A stretch of DNA of 64,000 nt. Origin: Porphyromonadaceae bacterium (GTDB lineage Bacteria > Bacteroidota > Bacteroidia > Bacteroidales > Dysgonomonadaceae). The stretch lies in NCBI GenBank assembly GCA_021372865.1, contig JAJFTO010000013.1, positions 62,001 through 126,000 of the forward strand. The letters run 5' to 3'. A model generated the notes under the pieces. It did not search any database. It was not told where the DNA came from and was given only the letters and a program-made list of their open reading frames with translations. Positions 8,062 to 16,099 of this stretch are shown here, piece after piece. Each line of letters starts with the position of its first letter. The stretch's first letter is position 1. The translations under genes were made by a program, and so were the position numbers.

Positions 8062-9281
8062 CAAAACATCCTTGCAATCCGCAGTATGCCTTTCACCAGC
8101 AGATCTACCTCTTCTTTTGTATTGTAGAAAGCAAAGGATGCCCGCACGGTGCCTTCTACTCCCATCGTGCGCATCAGCGGTTCTGCACAGTGATGTCCGG
8201 TACGTATGGCAATACCCATTTTATCGAGCAGTGTGCCCATGTCGTAAGGATGAATGCCGTCCACCAGAAACGAGATCACGCTGCTTTTCTGCGTAGCAGT
8301 TCCAAGAATCCGCAATCGGGGGATGGCGAGCAACTGTTCGGTGGCATATTGCAACAGTTCGTGCTCATATGCGGCAATGTTATCCAGGCCAACAGAGGAG
8401 ACATAATCCAGGGCTGTAGCCAGGGCAGCCGTACCCACGAAATCGGGTGTGCCTGCCTCAAATTTAAACGGAAGCCTGTTGAAGGTTGTTTTCTCAAACG
8501 AAACACTCGCAATCATCTCTCCACCGCCCTGATAGGGTGGCAAAGCATTCAGCCATTTTTCTTTTCCGTACAATACACCCACGCCCGTAGGGCCGTAGAT
8601 CTTGTGGGAGGAGAAAGCCAGAAAATCGCAATCTATCTGTTGTACGTCCACCTCACAATGTTGTACACTCTGGGCAGCATCGATCAACACGGGAATATCA
8701 TGCCTGTGGGCTGTTGCCACAATCTCCTGAATCGGATTGATCGTACCCAGTACATTGGAGATATGCGTTACCGCGATGATTTTGGTGCGGGGTGTGATCA
8801 GCTTTTCGAATTCATCGAGGAGTAGTTCACCCGCAGCATTGATGGGAGCCACCCTTAGTTTTAATCCTAAGATATCTGCTTGTAACTGCCAGGGTACAAT
8901 ATTGGAATGATGTTCCATGGCAGTGATCAGTATCTCGTCACCTTCCCTGCAAAATGTGCGGCAAAAGGAGGATGCCACCAGGTTGATCGACTCGGTGGCG
9001 CCTCGTGTGAACACAATCTCATTTTCAGAGGCGGCATGAATAAACCGGGCTACTGTTCGCCGTGCTGCCTCGTGTTCATCCGTGGCAGCCTGGCTCAGGA
9101 AATGCACCCCCCTATGCACATTGGCATTCAGGGTGGAATACATCCCGGTAATCTTATCGATCACACAAAGTGGTTTCTGCGTAGTGGCCGCATTATCTAG
9201 ATAGACCAGCGGCTTACCGTATACCTCACGCGAAAGGATCGGGAAGTCGGCCCGTATTTTATATATATCCAGTTCTTTCAA
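8061..9281 (-). CDS. sufS: Cysteine desulfurase SufS
   Basis: A 406-residue PLP enzyme that takes sulfur from L-cysteine for iron-sulfur cluster assembly by the SUF machinery in the cytoplasm. The PLP lysine is Lys227 (SSHKIYGPTGVG) and the catalytic cysteine is Cys365 (RTGHHCAEPLM), with the short active-site loop typical of SufS/group II enzymes. AMEHHSN and DAAQSVQH are also family motifs. There is no ATG in frame near the start. The best start is TTG at 9281-9279, preceded by GGGGA, and an in-frame stop lies further upstream. The gene follows sufD with a 107-base gap that contains a two-unit repeat. No sufE or sufU is seen in the window. Confidence 0.95.
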   Translation of the reverse strand: MKELDIYKIRADFPILSREVYGKPLVYLDNAATTQKPLCVIDKITGMYSTLNANVHRGVHFLSQAATDEHEAARRTVARFIHAASENEIVFTRGATESINLVASSFCRTFCREGDEILITAMEHHSNIVPWQLQADILGLKLRVAPINAAGELLLDEFEKLITPRTKIIAVTHISNVLGTINPIQEIVATAHRHDIPVLIDAAQSVQHCEVDVQQIDCDFLAFSSHKIYGPTGVGVLYGKEKWLNALPPYQGGGEMIASVSFEKTTFNRLPFKFEAGTPDFVGTAALATALDYVSSVGLDNIAAYEHELLQYATEQLLAIPRLRILGTATQKSSVISFLVDGIHPYDMGTLLDKMGIAIRTGHHCAEPLMRTMGVEGTVRASFAFYNTKEEVDLLVKGILRIARMF

Positions 9282-9316
9282 TTTCCCCAGATTGATTTGA
9301 TGTTTATTTTACTAGT

Positions 9317-9380
9317 TACGTGTAAAGCACGAATAACGGCGAAGCTGAATAACGTGCAAAGCACCAATATCGCGAAGCCG
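9317..9380. repeat. Imperfect tandem repeat between sufD and sufS
   Basis: Two units of about 31 and 30 bases (9317-9347 and 9351-9380) share the pattern ACGTG.AAAGCAC.AATA..GCGAAGC.G. They fill most of the gap between sufD and sufS. No strong hairpin or promoter is evident. Confidence 0.6.
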
Positions 9381-9388
9381 CTATATAG

Positions 9389-10729
9389 CTATATACAAAC
9401 ATTGCAGTTTCCACAACGCATCAGCTCGCCCCTGAAACGTTTGTTGATCAGGCTCGTCAGCCTTTCCTGCAGACTCTCAATACGGATCATATCCACCACA
9501 TCGCGCGTAAAGGCCACCATCAGAAGTAGACGAGCCTCTTCCTTGTCAATGCCACGTGCACGCATATAGAAGAGAGCCTCTTCGTCGAGCTGTCCTGTGG
9601 TGAGGCCATGAGAACATTTGACATCGTCGGCATAAATCTCCAGCTGCGGTTTGGAGAACATCTGTGCTGAGTCTGAAGCCAACAGGTTTCGATTGTTCTG
9701 ATAAGCCATTGTCTTTTGCGCATTTTTCTCCACCAGGATTTTTCCGCAAAAGACACCTGTGGCCTGGTCGTTCAGTACGGTTTTAAACAGTTCGTTGCTT
9801 ACGCAATTGGGAGTGGCATGATCGAGGAAAGCGAAATTGTCGATATGCTGTTCCTTGTCGCAGATGGCCAGTCCCCCTGCATGTGCTTCGGCATGTTCGC
9901 CGAAGAGCCGGAACCGATAATTATTCCGGGTATATCCGTTGTGCAGCGTGATGCTGCTTGTCACCACGTTGGAATGCTCTTTCTGCTCACTGAACAGGTT
10001 GTTGAGCCGGGTTACCTTCTCTGAATTTTCCTCGAGCTCGTAGATATCCACCTGGGCAGAAGCACCGGTAAAGACTTCGGTCACCTGGGTCACCACAAAA
10101 TGGATATCGTCTACGGTATGGTCGCATATCAACAACTTCACCTGTGCGTTTTCTTCGGCGATAATCAGAATTCTCCTGTTCACGCTCAGATCGACCCCGC
10201 CCCGCAGGACGTTGATCAACTGTAATGGTTTTTCCAGGACCACATTTTTGGGTACGTACACCACAAAACCATCCTGGGCAAACATGGTGTTGTAAGCCAC
10301 CACCCCGTTGTCGCTATAATCTGCTATTTGGGCATAATGTGCCGCAAATTGTACGGGATAGAGCTCCGAAAAACGTTGCAGGCTCCCTGCAAAAACACCT
10401 TCCGGTAACTTTTCGGTGGGCTGAAATCGGTCGTAATACCGGTCGTTGATCAAAAAATAGAGATGCGTGGAGAGATTGGGTACATCGCATTTGAATGCAT
10501 CATACGGGTTTACCGGAATGGGTATATTGCGAAGATTCAGTCCCAGATCAGCATCGAATGTACGCACAATATTGGAATGCTTGTACTCTTCCTGTTTTGA
10601 AGTGGGGAATCCGATCTGCTGGAAAGTTTTAAAAGCGGCGTCTCGATGCCGGTTCATTCCTTTAACCGAATGAGCATCAAGCTCCTCCCGAAACTGTGTA
10701 AACAGATCTATATATTGTTGTTCTATCAT
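9389..10729 (-). CDS. sufD: Fe-S cluster assembly protein SufD
   Basis: A 446-residue protein of the SufB/SufD beta-helix family. The C-terminal half has the conserved run HNGYTRNNYRFRLFGEHAEAH and later SDSAQMFSKPQLEIYADDVKCSHG, which form the SufD core. SufD pairs with SufB and SufC in the SufBC2D scaffold that builds Fe-S clusters in the cytoplasm. The C-terminus ends in a Cys-rich tail (CGNCNVCI). The N-terminal part is helical and variable, as expected. The gene follows sufC with a 24-base gap and starts at ATG (10729). Confidence 0.93.
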   Translation of the reverse strand: MIEQQYIDLFTQFREELDAHSVKGMNRHRDAAFKTFQQIGFPTSKQEEYKHSNIVRTFDADLGLNLRNIPIPVNPYDAFKCDVPNLSTHLYFLINDRYYDRFQPTEKLPEGVFAGSLQRFSELYPVQFAAHYAQIADYSDNGVVAYNTMFAQDGFVVYVPKNVVLEKPLQLINVLRGGVDLSVNRRILIIAEENAQVKLLICDHTVDDIHFVVTQVTEVFTGASAQVDIYELEENSEKVTRLNNLFSEQKEHSNVVTSSITLHNGYTRNNYRFRLFGEHAEAHAGGLAICDKEQHIDNFAFLDHATPNCVSNELFKTVLNDQATGVFCGKILVEKNAQKTMAYQNNRNLLASDSAQMFSKPQLEIYADDVKCSHGLTTGQLDEEALFYMRARGIDKEEARLLLMVAFTRDVVDMIRIESLQERLTSLINKRFRGELMRCGNCNVCI

Positions 10730-10753
10730 TTTATCTGGATTGCTGATGATGGA

Positions 10754-11497
10754 TTAGGGATTGATAAGCCAGTCATAACCCCTCTTTTCGAGTTCAAGTG
10801 CAAGGTCGGGGCCCCCGGATCGTAGGATTTTTCCCGCATAAAGCACATGCACATAATCGGGTTTGATATACTCCAGCAGTCGCTGGTAATGGGTGATGAC
10901 GATGGTTGCGTTCTCTTTGCTCTGTAGCTTGTTCACGCCGGCAGCCACTACCCTGAGGGCATCAATGTCGAGTCCGGAGTCAGTTTCGTCGAGGATTGCC
11001 AGCTGCGGGTTGAGCATTGCCATCTGAAATATCTCATTTTTCTTTTTCTCACCACCGGAGAATCCCTCATTCACCGAACGGTTTACCAGTTGGCTGTCCA
11101 TACCCAGCAATTCACGTTTGTCGCGCATCAGTTTCAGGAAGTCGGTCGCCGAGATTGGATCCTCCCCACGATATTTCCGTTGTTCATTCACTGCAGCACG
11201 CATGAAGTTGACCATGCTCACGCCGGGTATCTCCACCGGATACTGGAAACTAAGGAAAAGGCCCTCGCGGGCACGATCCTCCGGTTCCATCTCCAATAAG
11301 TCCTTGTCCTTAAACAGAACATTCCCGCGGGTCACTTCAAACTTGGGATTGCCTGCCAGCACCGACGCAAGGGTACTCTTTCCGGAGCCGTTGGGGCCCA
11401 TCACTGCATGTACCTCGCCTTGATTAACTTCAAGATTAATACCTTTCAGGATCTCTTTCTCTTCTACGATTGCATGCAGGTTTTTTATTTTTAACAT
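10754..11497 (-). CDS. sufC: Fe-S cluster assembly ATPase SufC
   Basis: A 247-residue ABC-type ATPase. Walker A is MGPNGSGKST, the signature region FSGGEKKKNE, and Walker B LAILDETDSGLDID, the characteristic SufC spelling. It supplies ATP hydrolysis to the SufBCD scaffold. The frame is open further upstream to 11611, but that stretch has no family similarity. The start at 11497 (MLKIKNL) gives the usual SufC length, and 11506 (MTSMLKIKNL) is an alternative. The gene before it on the strand is mlaF, not sufB, which is the unusual point of this locus. Confidence 0.94.
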   Translation of the reverse strand: MLKIKNLHAIVEEKEILKGINLEVNQGEVHAVMGPNGSGKSTLASVLAGNPKFEVTRGNVLFKDKDLLEMEPEDRAREGLFLSFQYPVEIPGVSMVNFMRAAVNEQRKYRGEDPISATDFLKLMRDKRELLGMDSQLVNRSVNEGFSGGEKKKNEIFQMAMLNPQLAILDETDSGLDIDALRVVAAGVNKLQSKENATIVITHYQRLLEYIKPDYVHVLYAGKILRSGGPDLALELEKRGYDWLINP

Positions 11498-11639
11498 ACT
11501 AGTCATGTTGATTTTGAAAATTATAATGGCAGTGTTTGTATCGTCCGCCTGAGAATTGTTTTTTGTGTGAATGAATTGTATAAAGGGAGCATTCTCGCCC
11601 CTGAATAACAACCGTGGTTGTGTAATTGTTCTGTTTATT

Positions 11640-12425
11640 TTATTTTCTCTGATTCTCCTCTTCAGAGATAATCTCCTCGGCTTCTTTTATTTTTTTGAAG
11701 AGATCAGAGGCAAAAACAAAGTCGTTCAACTTTTCGTTATCCGCACCCATCACTTCGGCTTTGGACCCCTCCCACTCTTTAATTCCTTCGTTGATAAAAA
11801 TGACATTATCCCCGATGTTGATCACCGAATTCATGTCGTGTGACACCACCACGGTAGTCATTCCAAAGTCGAGGGTGATGTCCTGTATCAGCTCGTCGAT
11901 CAGTTGCGATGTCTTGGGGTCGAGTCCCGAGTTGGGTTCATCGCAGAAAAGATACTTGGGGTTCAGCGCGATGGCTCTCGCAATGGCAACCCGCTTTTTC
12001 ATTCCCCCGCTGATCTCCGACGGAAAGAGATCCGTCGCTTCCGACAGGTTTACGCGTTCCAGACAAAACTCAGCCCGTTTGCGGCGTTCCCGCTTGTTTT
12101 TTCGCGAAAACATTTCCAGGGGAAACATCACATTCTCAAGCACGGTGCGGGAGTCGAACAGGGCTGCACCCTGAAAGAGCATGCCGATGTCGCGGCGCAA
12201 ACGACGTACTTCCCTCGATTTCATGCCGGTAAATTTACGGCTGTCGTACCATATTTCGCCCGACGTAGGGGAAATTAAACCGACAAGGCATTTCAGCAGA
12301 ACGGTCTTACCCGATCCGCTCCGGCCAATGATCATGTTTACCACCCCTTTATGAAAGGTGGTATTGATGTTGTCGAGGACCAGTTTTCCATCGAACTCCT
12401 TCGTCAGATTTTTTATCTCTATCAT
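11640..12425 (-). CDS. mlaF: ABC transporter ATP-binding protein MlaF
   Basis: A 261-residue ATPase of the phospholipid-trafficking Mla (MCE) system. Walker A is GRSGSGKT, the signature ISGGMKKRVAIARAIA, and Walker B YLFCDEPNSGLDP. The SGGMKKR spelling is typical of MlaF/Ttg2A and distinguishes it from other importers. It energises retrograde lipid transport between outer and inner membrane. It follows mlaE after 12 bases, so the two form an operon. The C-terminal tail (residues about 235-261) is charged and rich in Glu. MlaD, the substrate-binding MCE protein, is not next to it. The next gene downstream is sufC. Confidence 0.9.
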   Translation of the reverse strand: MIEIKNLTKEFDGKLVLDNINTTFHKGVVNMIIGRSGSGKTVLLKCLVGLISPTSGEIWYDSRKFTGMKSREVRRLRRDIGMLFQGAALFDSRTVLENVMFPLEMFSRKNKRERRKRAEFCLERVNLSEATDLFPSEISGGMKKRVAIARAIALNPKYLFCDEPNSGLDPKTSQLIDELIQDITLDFGMTTVVVSHDMNSVINIGDNVIFINEGIKEWEGSKAEVMGADNEKLNDFVFASDLFKKIKEAEEIISEEENQRK

Positions 12426-12437
12426 ACCGGAATGTTT

Positions 12438-13187
12438 TTACCCCAATGCCAACTGAGTGAACAGTAAGTCCGTAACCAGTATCAATACACTGTTGATCAC
12501 CACAGAATTGGTACTGGCTGCACCCACCTCCAACGCACCTCCTTTTGCAGTATAACCAAAATAGGCGGCCACCGATGCAATGATAAAACCAAACAGCATC
12601 GATTTGAGGATGGAATACCAGATGAACGATTCCCGGAAGAATGCCTGAATACCGTACACATAGGTTTCTATCGAAGGTGTACCCAACACCATGCAGATAA
12701 TATACCCGCCAAAAAGGCCCATAAACATGCTGAATATCACCAGCACCGGCATGAAAGCCACGAAGGAGGCTATTTTAGGCAATATGAGGTAATTGGCAGA
12801 ATTTACTCCCATGATATCGAGCGCATCAATCTGCTCGGTGATGCGCATCGTTCCAATCTCTGATGCCACGTTCGATCCTACTTTACCAGAAAGAATGAGG
12901 CACATGATGGTGGAGGAGAACTCCAGTAGAATGATCTCGCGTGACACCACACCCACCGTGAAACGGGGCAGCAGGGGTGAATCGATATTTAATGCAATTT
13001 GAAGTACGATTACCGCACCGATGAAGAATGAAATGATGATGACAATCCAGATGGAATTCACACCCAGCGTGTAAACCCCCTTCATAAATTCTTTCATGAA
13101 CTCCCTCATCCTGTCGGGAACCGACAGTACCCTTCTCATCAACAGCGCGTACTCGCCAATATCTTCCAAAGAACGGATAAAATTCAT
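12438..13187 (-). CDS. mlaE: MCE/Mla system permease MlaE
   Basis: A 249-residue integral membrane protein of the MlaE family, the permease partner of MlaF. Hydrophobic segments include the IWIVIIISFFIGAVIVLQIA run, and VGSNVASEIGTMRITEQIDAL is the conserved MlaE loop that docks to the ATPase. The frame is open upstream to 13325, but the start at 13187 (MNFIRSLEDIGEY) gives the family length and avoids running into the divergent metallopeptidase gene. A TATCTTTG box lies about 28 bases upstream. Confidence 0.9.
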   Translation of the reverse strand: MNFIRSLEDIGEYALLMRRVLSVPDRMREFMKEFMKGVYTLGVNSIWIVIIISFFIGAVIVLQIALNIDSPLLPRFTVGVVSREIILLEFSSTIMCLILSGKVGSNVASEIGTMRITEQIDALDIMGVNSANYLILPKIASFVAFMPVLVIFSMFMGLFGGYIICMVLGTPSIETYVYGIQAFFRESFIWYSILKSMLFGFIIASVAAYFGYTAKGGALEVGAASTNSVVINSVLILVTDLLFTQLALG

Positions 13188-13214
13188 GCGGCTTTCTCGT
13201 TCAAATAATTTATG

Positions 13215-13222
13215 CAAAGATA
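13215..13222 (-). promoter_or_regulatory. Putative -7 box upstream of mlaE
   Basis: TATCTTTG on the minus strand matches TAnnTTTG and lies about 28 bases before the mlaE start. No good -33 box is seen at the right distance. Confidence 0.35.
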
Positions 13223-13275
13223 AATTTTTTATTTCGATTCCGGTTAAAACCAACAAGGTTACTGTTTTAAAATTG

Positions 13276-13283
13276 TATTTTTG
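13276..13283 (+). promoter_or_regulatory. Putative -7 box immediately before the metallopeptidase start
   Basis: TATTTTTG matches TAnnTTTG and ends only 4 bases before the ATG at 13288. If used, transcription would begin at or next to the start codon, giving a leaderless mRNA. The -33 region is weak. Confidence 0.35.
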
Positions 13284-13287
13284 CCGG

Positions 13288-14004
13288 ATGGTTGAATTGT
13301 TTGATAAGGAGCTCGGCAAAATCATTGTCGTCCCTCACAAAGGGGCAAAAAGGGTGATTGCAAGGCAAAAGAACGGATATCTTCAGCTGACTGTGCCTTA
13401 CCGGTTCGGTCCGAAGCAGTTTGCTTCCGTGTTGGAAGAGTTGAGACCCCGTCTCTCGGGGTTGAAACCTTTGTCCAGACCAGCATTCGGTGAAGAGGAT
13501 ATGGTTAGTACCTTCACCTTCAACGCGCAGGTAGTCAGAGACGGTTTTATCCACAAACCCGTGTTGTCACTGAAACATGGCGAACTGCATATCTACATGC
13601 CGCAACGGAGTGACCTTTCACTGCCGGAAAACCAACAGTTCATCAAAGAAGCGATTACCCGGGTTTTACGCATTGAGGCCAAACGGACACTGCCCGAAAA
13701 AACGGCTTCTTTTGCCCGACAACACAACCTTCTCTATCGGGGAATAAAGATCAATAGCAGCAAAGGACGCTGGGGAAGCTGTTCTGCACAGAAAAATATC
13801 AATTTCTCGCTCTTTCTGATGCTGCTTCCGGAGAGATTAATTGACTATGTGGTACTCCACGAACTGGCTCATACTGTGGAAATGAATCACGGTGAAAAAT
13901 TCTGGTCGCTTCTCGACCGGTTTTGTCAAGGAAGAGCGCGCGAGCTAAGCAGAGAAGTAAAAAAGTTCAGGCCTGAGTGGTACGAATTCCTGATACAGGG
14001 TTAG
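13288..14004 (+). CDS. DUF45/YgjP-like zinc metallopeptidase
   Basis: A 238-residue soluble protein of the YgjP/DUF45 family. The zinc motif HELAHTVEMNHGEKFW is complete (HExxH plus a downstream His), and NSSKGRWGSCSAQKNINFS is the other family block. Members are predicted metal-dependent peptidases of unclear substrate. Bases upstream to 13096 are open but have no family similarity, and they overlap the divergent mlaE gene. The ATG at 13288 starts the family-like N-terminus (MVELFDKELGK). There is no signal peptide, so the protein is cytoplasmic. It converges on the YihY-family gene with a 64-base gap. Confidence 0.88.
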   Translation: MVELFDKELGKIIVVPHKGAKRVIARQKNGYLQLTVPYRFGPKQFASVLEELRPRLSGLKPLSRPAFGEEDMVSTFTFNAQVVRDGFIHKPVLSLKHGELHIYMPQRSDLSLPENQQFIKEAITRVLRIEAKRTLPEKTASFARQHNLLYRGIKINSSKGRWGSCSAQKNINFSLFLMLLPERLIDYVVLHELAHTVEMNHGEKFWSLLDRFCQGRARELSREVKKFRPEWYEFLIQG

Positions 14005-14068
14005 AAAACTGCTTTTAGTATATTACATGTTCGTTTTATGCATGGTTTCACGATAAATGTGATTTTTT

Positions 14069-15622
14069 TCAGAGATCTTTCAGTAGCAAATTGCTGTTGT
14101 TCTCATACATGCAGAGGCGGGTGTTGACCAGCACCTTCCAATGCTCATAAAACTCGCCTTTTATATCGATCATGAAATCCTCCGATCCTTTTTCATCCAG
14201 CTTGGCCATCAGATAGTTCACCGAGATAAGGTTGATGTCCACAGCAGGCTGAAAAGCCATTACCAATTCGTCTTCGGATGTGGGTGTGGCAGAGATGATA
14301 TTGACCTCTATCAGCACATCAAGGATGTCATTCGTAAGCCGTGAAGGAACTTTGCATTTTTCAGAAAGCTGATCAGCTGTATAGGGGGGAAGTTCATCTG
14401 CAAAACGGCGAATAATCACCGAAGCAATCATCAGCGTAAAGAAATCCCGATACCTTCGGCTGATGTTTTTCGTCTCTTTTTCAAAAGAAAACTTGCGCAC
14501 ATTCTGGGCAGCGTAGGAAACCTCAGCACCAATGAGGGTAATAAACCAGGATAACTGTATCCAGAGAAGCATCAGCGGGATGGCAGCAAAAGTACCATAT
14601 ATGGCGTTATAACGGGTAATCCATAGCTGTCCGCTCAGGTAAAGCATCTGGAAAAACTGAAAGGCTACCCCGGCAAGTATCCCGGCCAACAGCGCGTTCT
14701 GAAATTTCACCTTCACATTGGGCAAAAATTTATACACGGAGGTAAATATCAGAATCATCACCACAAAAGGGATAATATTTAAAAGCCGCGGGATAAACGG
14801 GTAGAGAATATAAATGATCTTGAGCGTGTTGCTTTGCGGATAACTGAGAATATTCAATGCATTCACAAGGATGAAAAAGATGGGTATCAACAATACCATT
14901 GCCGAATAATCGGTCACCTTCCGCCCGATGTTCCGGCCTTTGCTCACCTGCCATATCTTATTCAGGTTGTATTCAATGTCATTAAAAAGGAGCAAAATCG
15001 TATAGAGAAACAGCAGTATACCTACCCCGGCAAAGATTCCACCTCCTTTGGCTTCTTCCAGTGAATTATCGATCAGCTGAAACAACAAGTCCAGAAACTC
15101 GCGGGTTCTTCCCCCGGCAGTGGTGTCTTTTTGAAACGCTATTTGATCTGCACCGCTCAATGAAGGATCACCTTGTCCAGCATTGTTGCCACCTTCTATC
15201 ATATCCATGCCGACTACTGCTGTATCGGACGGTACAATCGACTTGGTGACTATCCCGGTGGTATTTGCCTCTTCACCCGTCATCAGGTTAAAAATGCTGC
15301 TCTCCATGATATTTTCTATTCCAAAGCCACGGGCAATGGCAAAGATCACGGCCAGCAGAGGAACAATGGAAAGGAGGGTACGGTAAGTAAGCGATCGGGA
15401 ACTTGCAGCAATATTCAGCTCCTGCACGTTCCGCACAGTGAGCATGACGATCTTAATGGCATTATAGAGAATATTTTTTTTATTGGAAAGCGTTTCAGGA
15501 TTGGATCGCCAGATGTCATAAGATAAAAATCTGATCATCTCCTTCACTTTCATCCTCAACCGATCCAGTCTGCCGGGTTCTTCCTCTTCTTCGCGGTATC
15601 TGTTCTTACCGTTCTTCCCCAT
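14069..15622 (-). CDS. YihY/BrkB-family inner-membrane protein
   Basis: A 517-residue protein of the YihY/virulence-factor-BrkB family (once wrongly called RNase BN). Conserved blocks are SLTYRTLLSIVPLLAVIFA, FNDIEYNLNKIWQV and YNAIYGTFAAIPLMLLWIQLSW, within about six transmembrane segments. The C-terminal 120 residues are a soluble winged-helix-like extension seen in many Bacteroidota members. An insertion of about 70 polar residues follows the first helix (around residues 115-185). The start at 15622 is preceded by AGGAAG. The frame is open upstream into RNase P RNA, but that is not coding. The transport substrate is unknown. Confidence 0.87.
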   Translation of the reverse strand: MGKNGKNRYREEEEEPGRLDRLRMKVKEMIRFLSYDIWRSNPETLSNKKNILYNAIKIVMLTVRNVQELNIAASSRSLTYRTLLSIVPLLAVIFAIARGFGIENIMESSIFNLMTGEEANTTGIVTKSIVPSDTAVVGMDMIEGGNNAGQGDPSLSGADQIAFQKDTTAGGRTREFLDLLFQLIDNSLEEAKGGGIFAGVGILLFLYTILLLFNDIEYNLNKIWQVSKGRNIGRKVTDYSAMVLLIPIFFILVNALNILSYPQSNTLKIIYILYPFIPRLLNIIPFVVMILIFTSVYKFLPNVKVKFQNALLAGILAGVAFQFFQMLYLSGQLWITRYNAIYGTFAAIPLMLLWIQLSWFITLIGAEVSYAAQNVRKFSFEKETKNISRRYRDFFTLMIASVIIRRFADELPPYTADQLSEKCKVPSRLTNDILDVLIEVNIISATPTSEDELVMAFQPAVDINLISVNYLMAKLDEKGSEDFMIDIKGEFYEHWKVLVNTRLCMYENNSNLLLKDL

Positions 15623-15642
15623 AACTTCCTTTTTTATAAAAA

Positions 15643-15996
15643 AAGCAGCCGGTCTGTAAGCCGGGTTCTGTATCCCGAGAACTTCGGGATGTCTGTCATT
15701 TATCTGCGGAGCAATGTCACCATCCTCCTTTAGCGGCCTACCCCCCGGCATCGGGCGAGCAACCCTGACTATCCGGTATACATGGCCTTGCAACCCATAA
15801 TGCGTACGGCATACCGTATTGCCACGGTATCCGGTGGGCTCTTACCCCGCCTTTTCACCCTTACCCACTACGGGGCGGTTATTTTCTGTTACGCTCATCT
15901 GCCCTCACGAACAGCTTCCCGTTAGGAAGTATGGCGCTCTGTGTTGCCCGGACTTTCCTCCCACCTTGCGGTGAGCGACAAACCGACCTGCTGCAA
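15643..15996 (-). ncRNA. rnpB: RNase P RNA (bacterial type A)
   Basis: The minus strand reads GAGGAAAGTCCGGGC (15960-15946), the universal P4/CR-I signature, and ends with ACAGAACCCGGCTTACAG (about 15670-15652), the 3' P4 partner and the family's closing helix. The RNA is the catalytic part of RNase P, which trims tRNA 5' ends. A run of seven T follows the 3' end (about 15644-15638), consistent with termination, and yihY begins 20 bases further on. The exact ends are estimated to within several bases. Confidence 0.95.
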
Positions 15997-15999
15997 CTA

Positions 16000-16007
16000 C
16001 AAAAGTA
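16000..16007 (-). promoter_or_regulatory. -7 promoter box of rnpB
   Basis: TACTTTTG on the minus strand matches TAnnTTTG and lies a few bases upstream of the predicted 5' end of RNase P RNA, as expected for a -7 box. No clear TTG is seen at -33. Confidence 0.5.
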
Positions 16008-16099
16008 ATAATAAGTTATGATTTATATTCCTTTTTCACCGTTTTTTATAAATTTGATCTCTTCGATGTAGCACCTGAACTTCGGTTATCAAACAATCT

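Noticed and set aside
8190..8825. Long open frame (211 codons) opposite sufS
   Set aside because: It is a shadow of the well-conserved sufS gene and has no recognisable domain.
11608..11621. Palindrome ACAACC-GT-GGTTGT between mlaF and sufC, considered as terminator or operator
   Set aside because: The loop of 2 bases is too short for a hairpin and there is no T run. It could be a binding site, but there is nothing to support one.
11695..12174. Open frame of 159 codons opposite mlaF
   Set aside because: It is a shadow of mlaF and has low-complexity composition.
13096..13287. Open frame extending the metallopeptidase upstream, and a similar extension of mlaE to 13325
   Set aside because: They overlap each other across the divergent promoter region and add no family-like sequence.
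15623..15793. Open frame extending the YihY-family gene upstream
   Set aside because: It lies inside RNase P RNA, is not family-like, and a start at 15622 with AGGAAG in front fits better.
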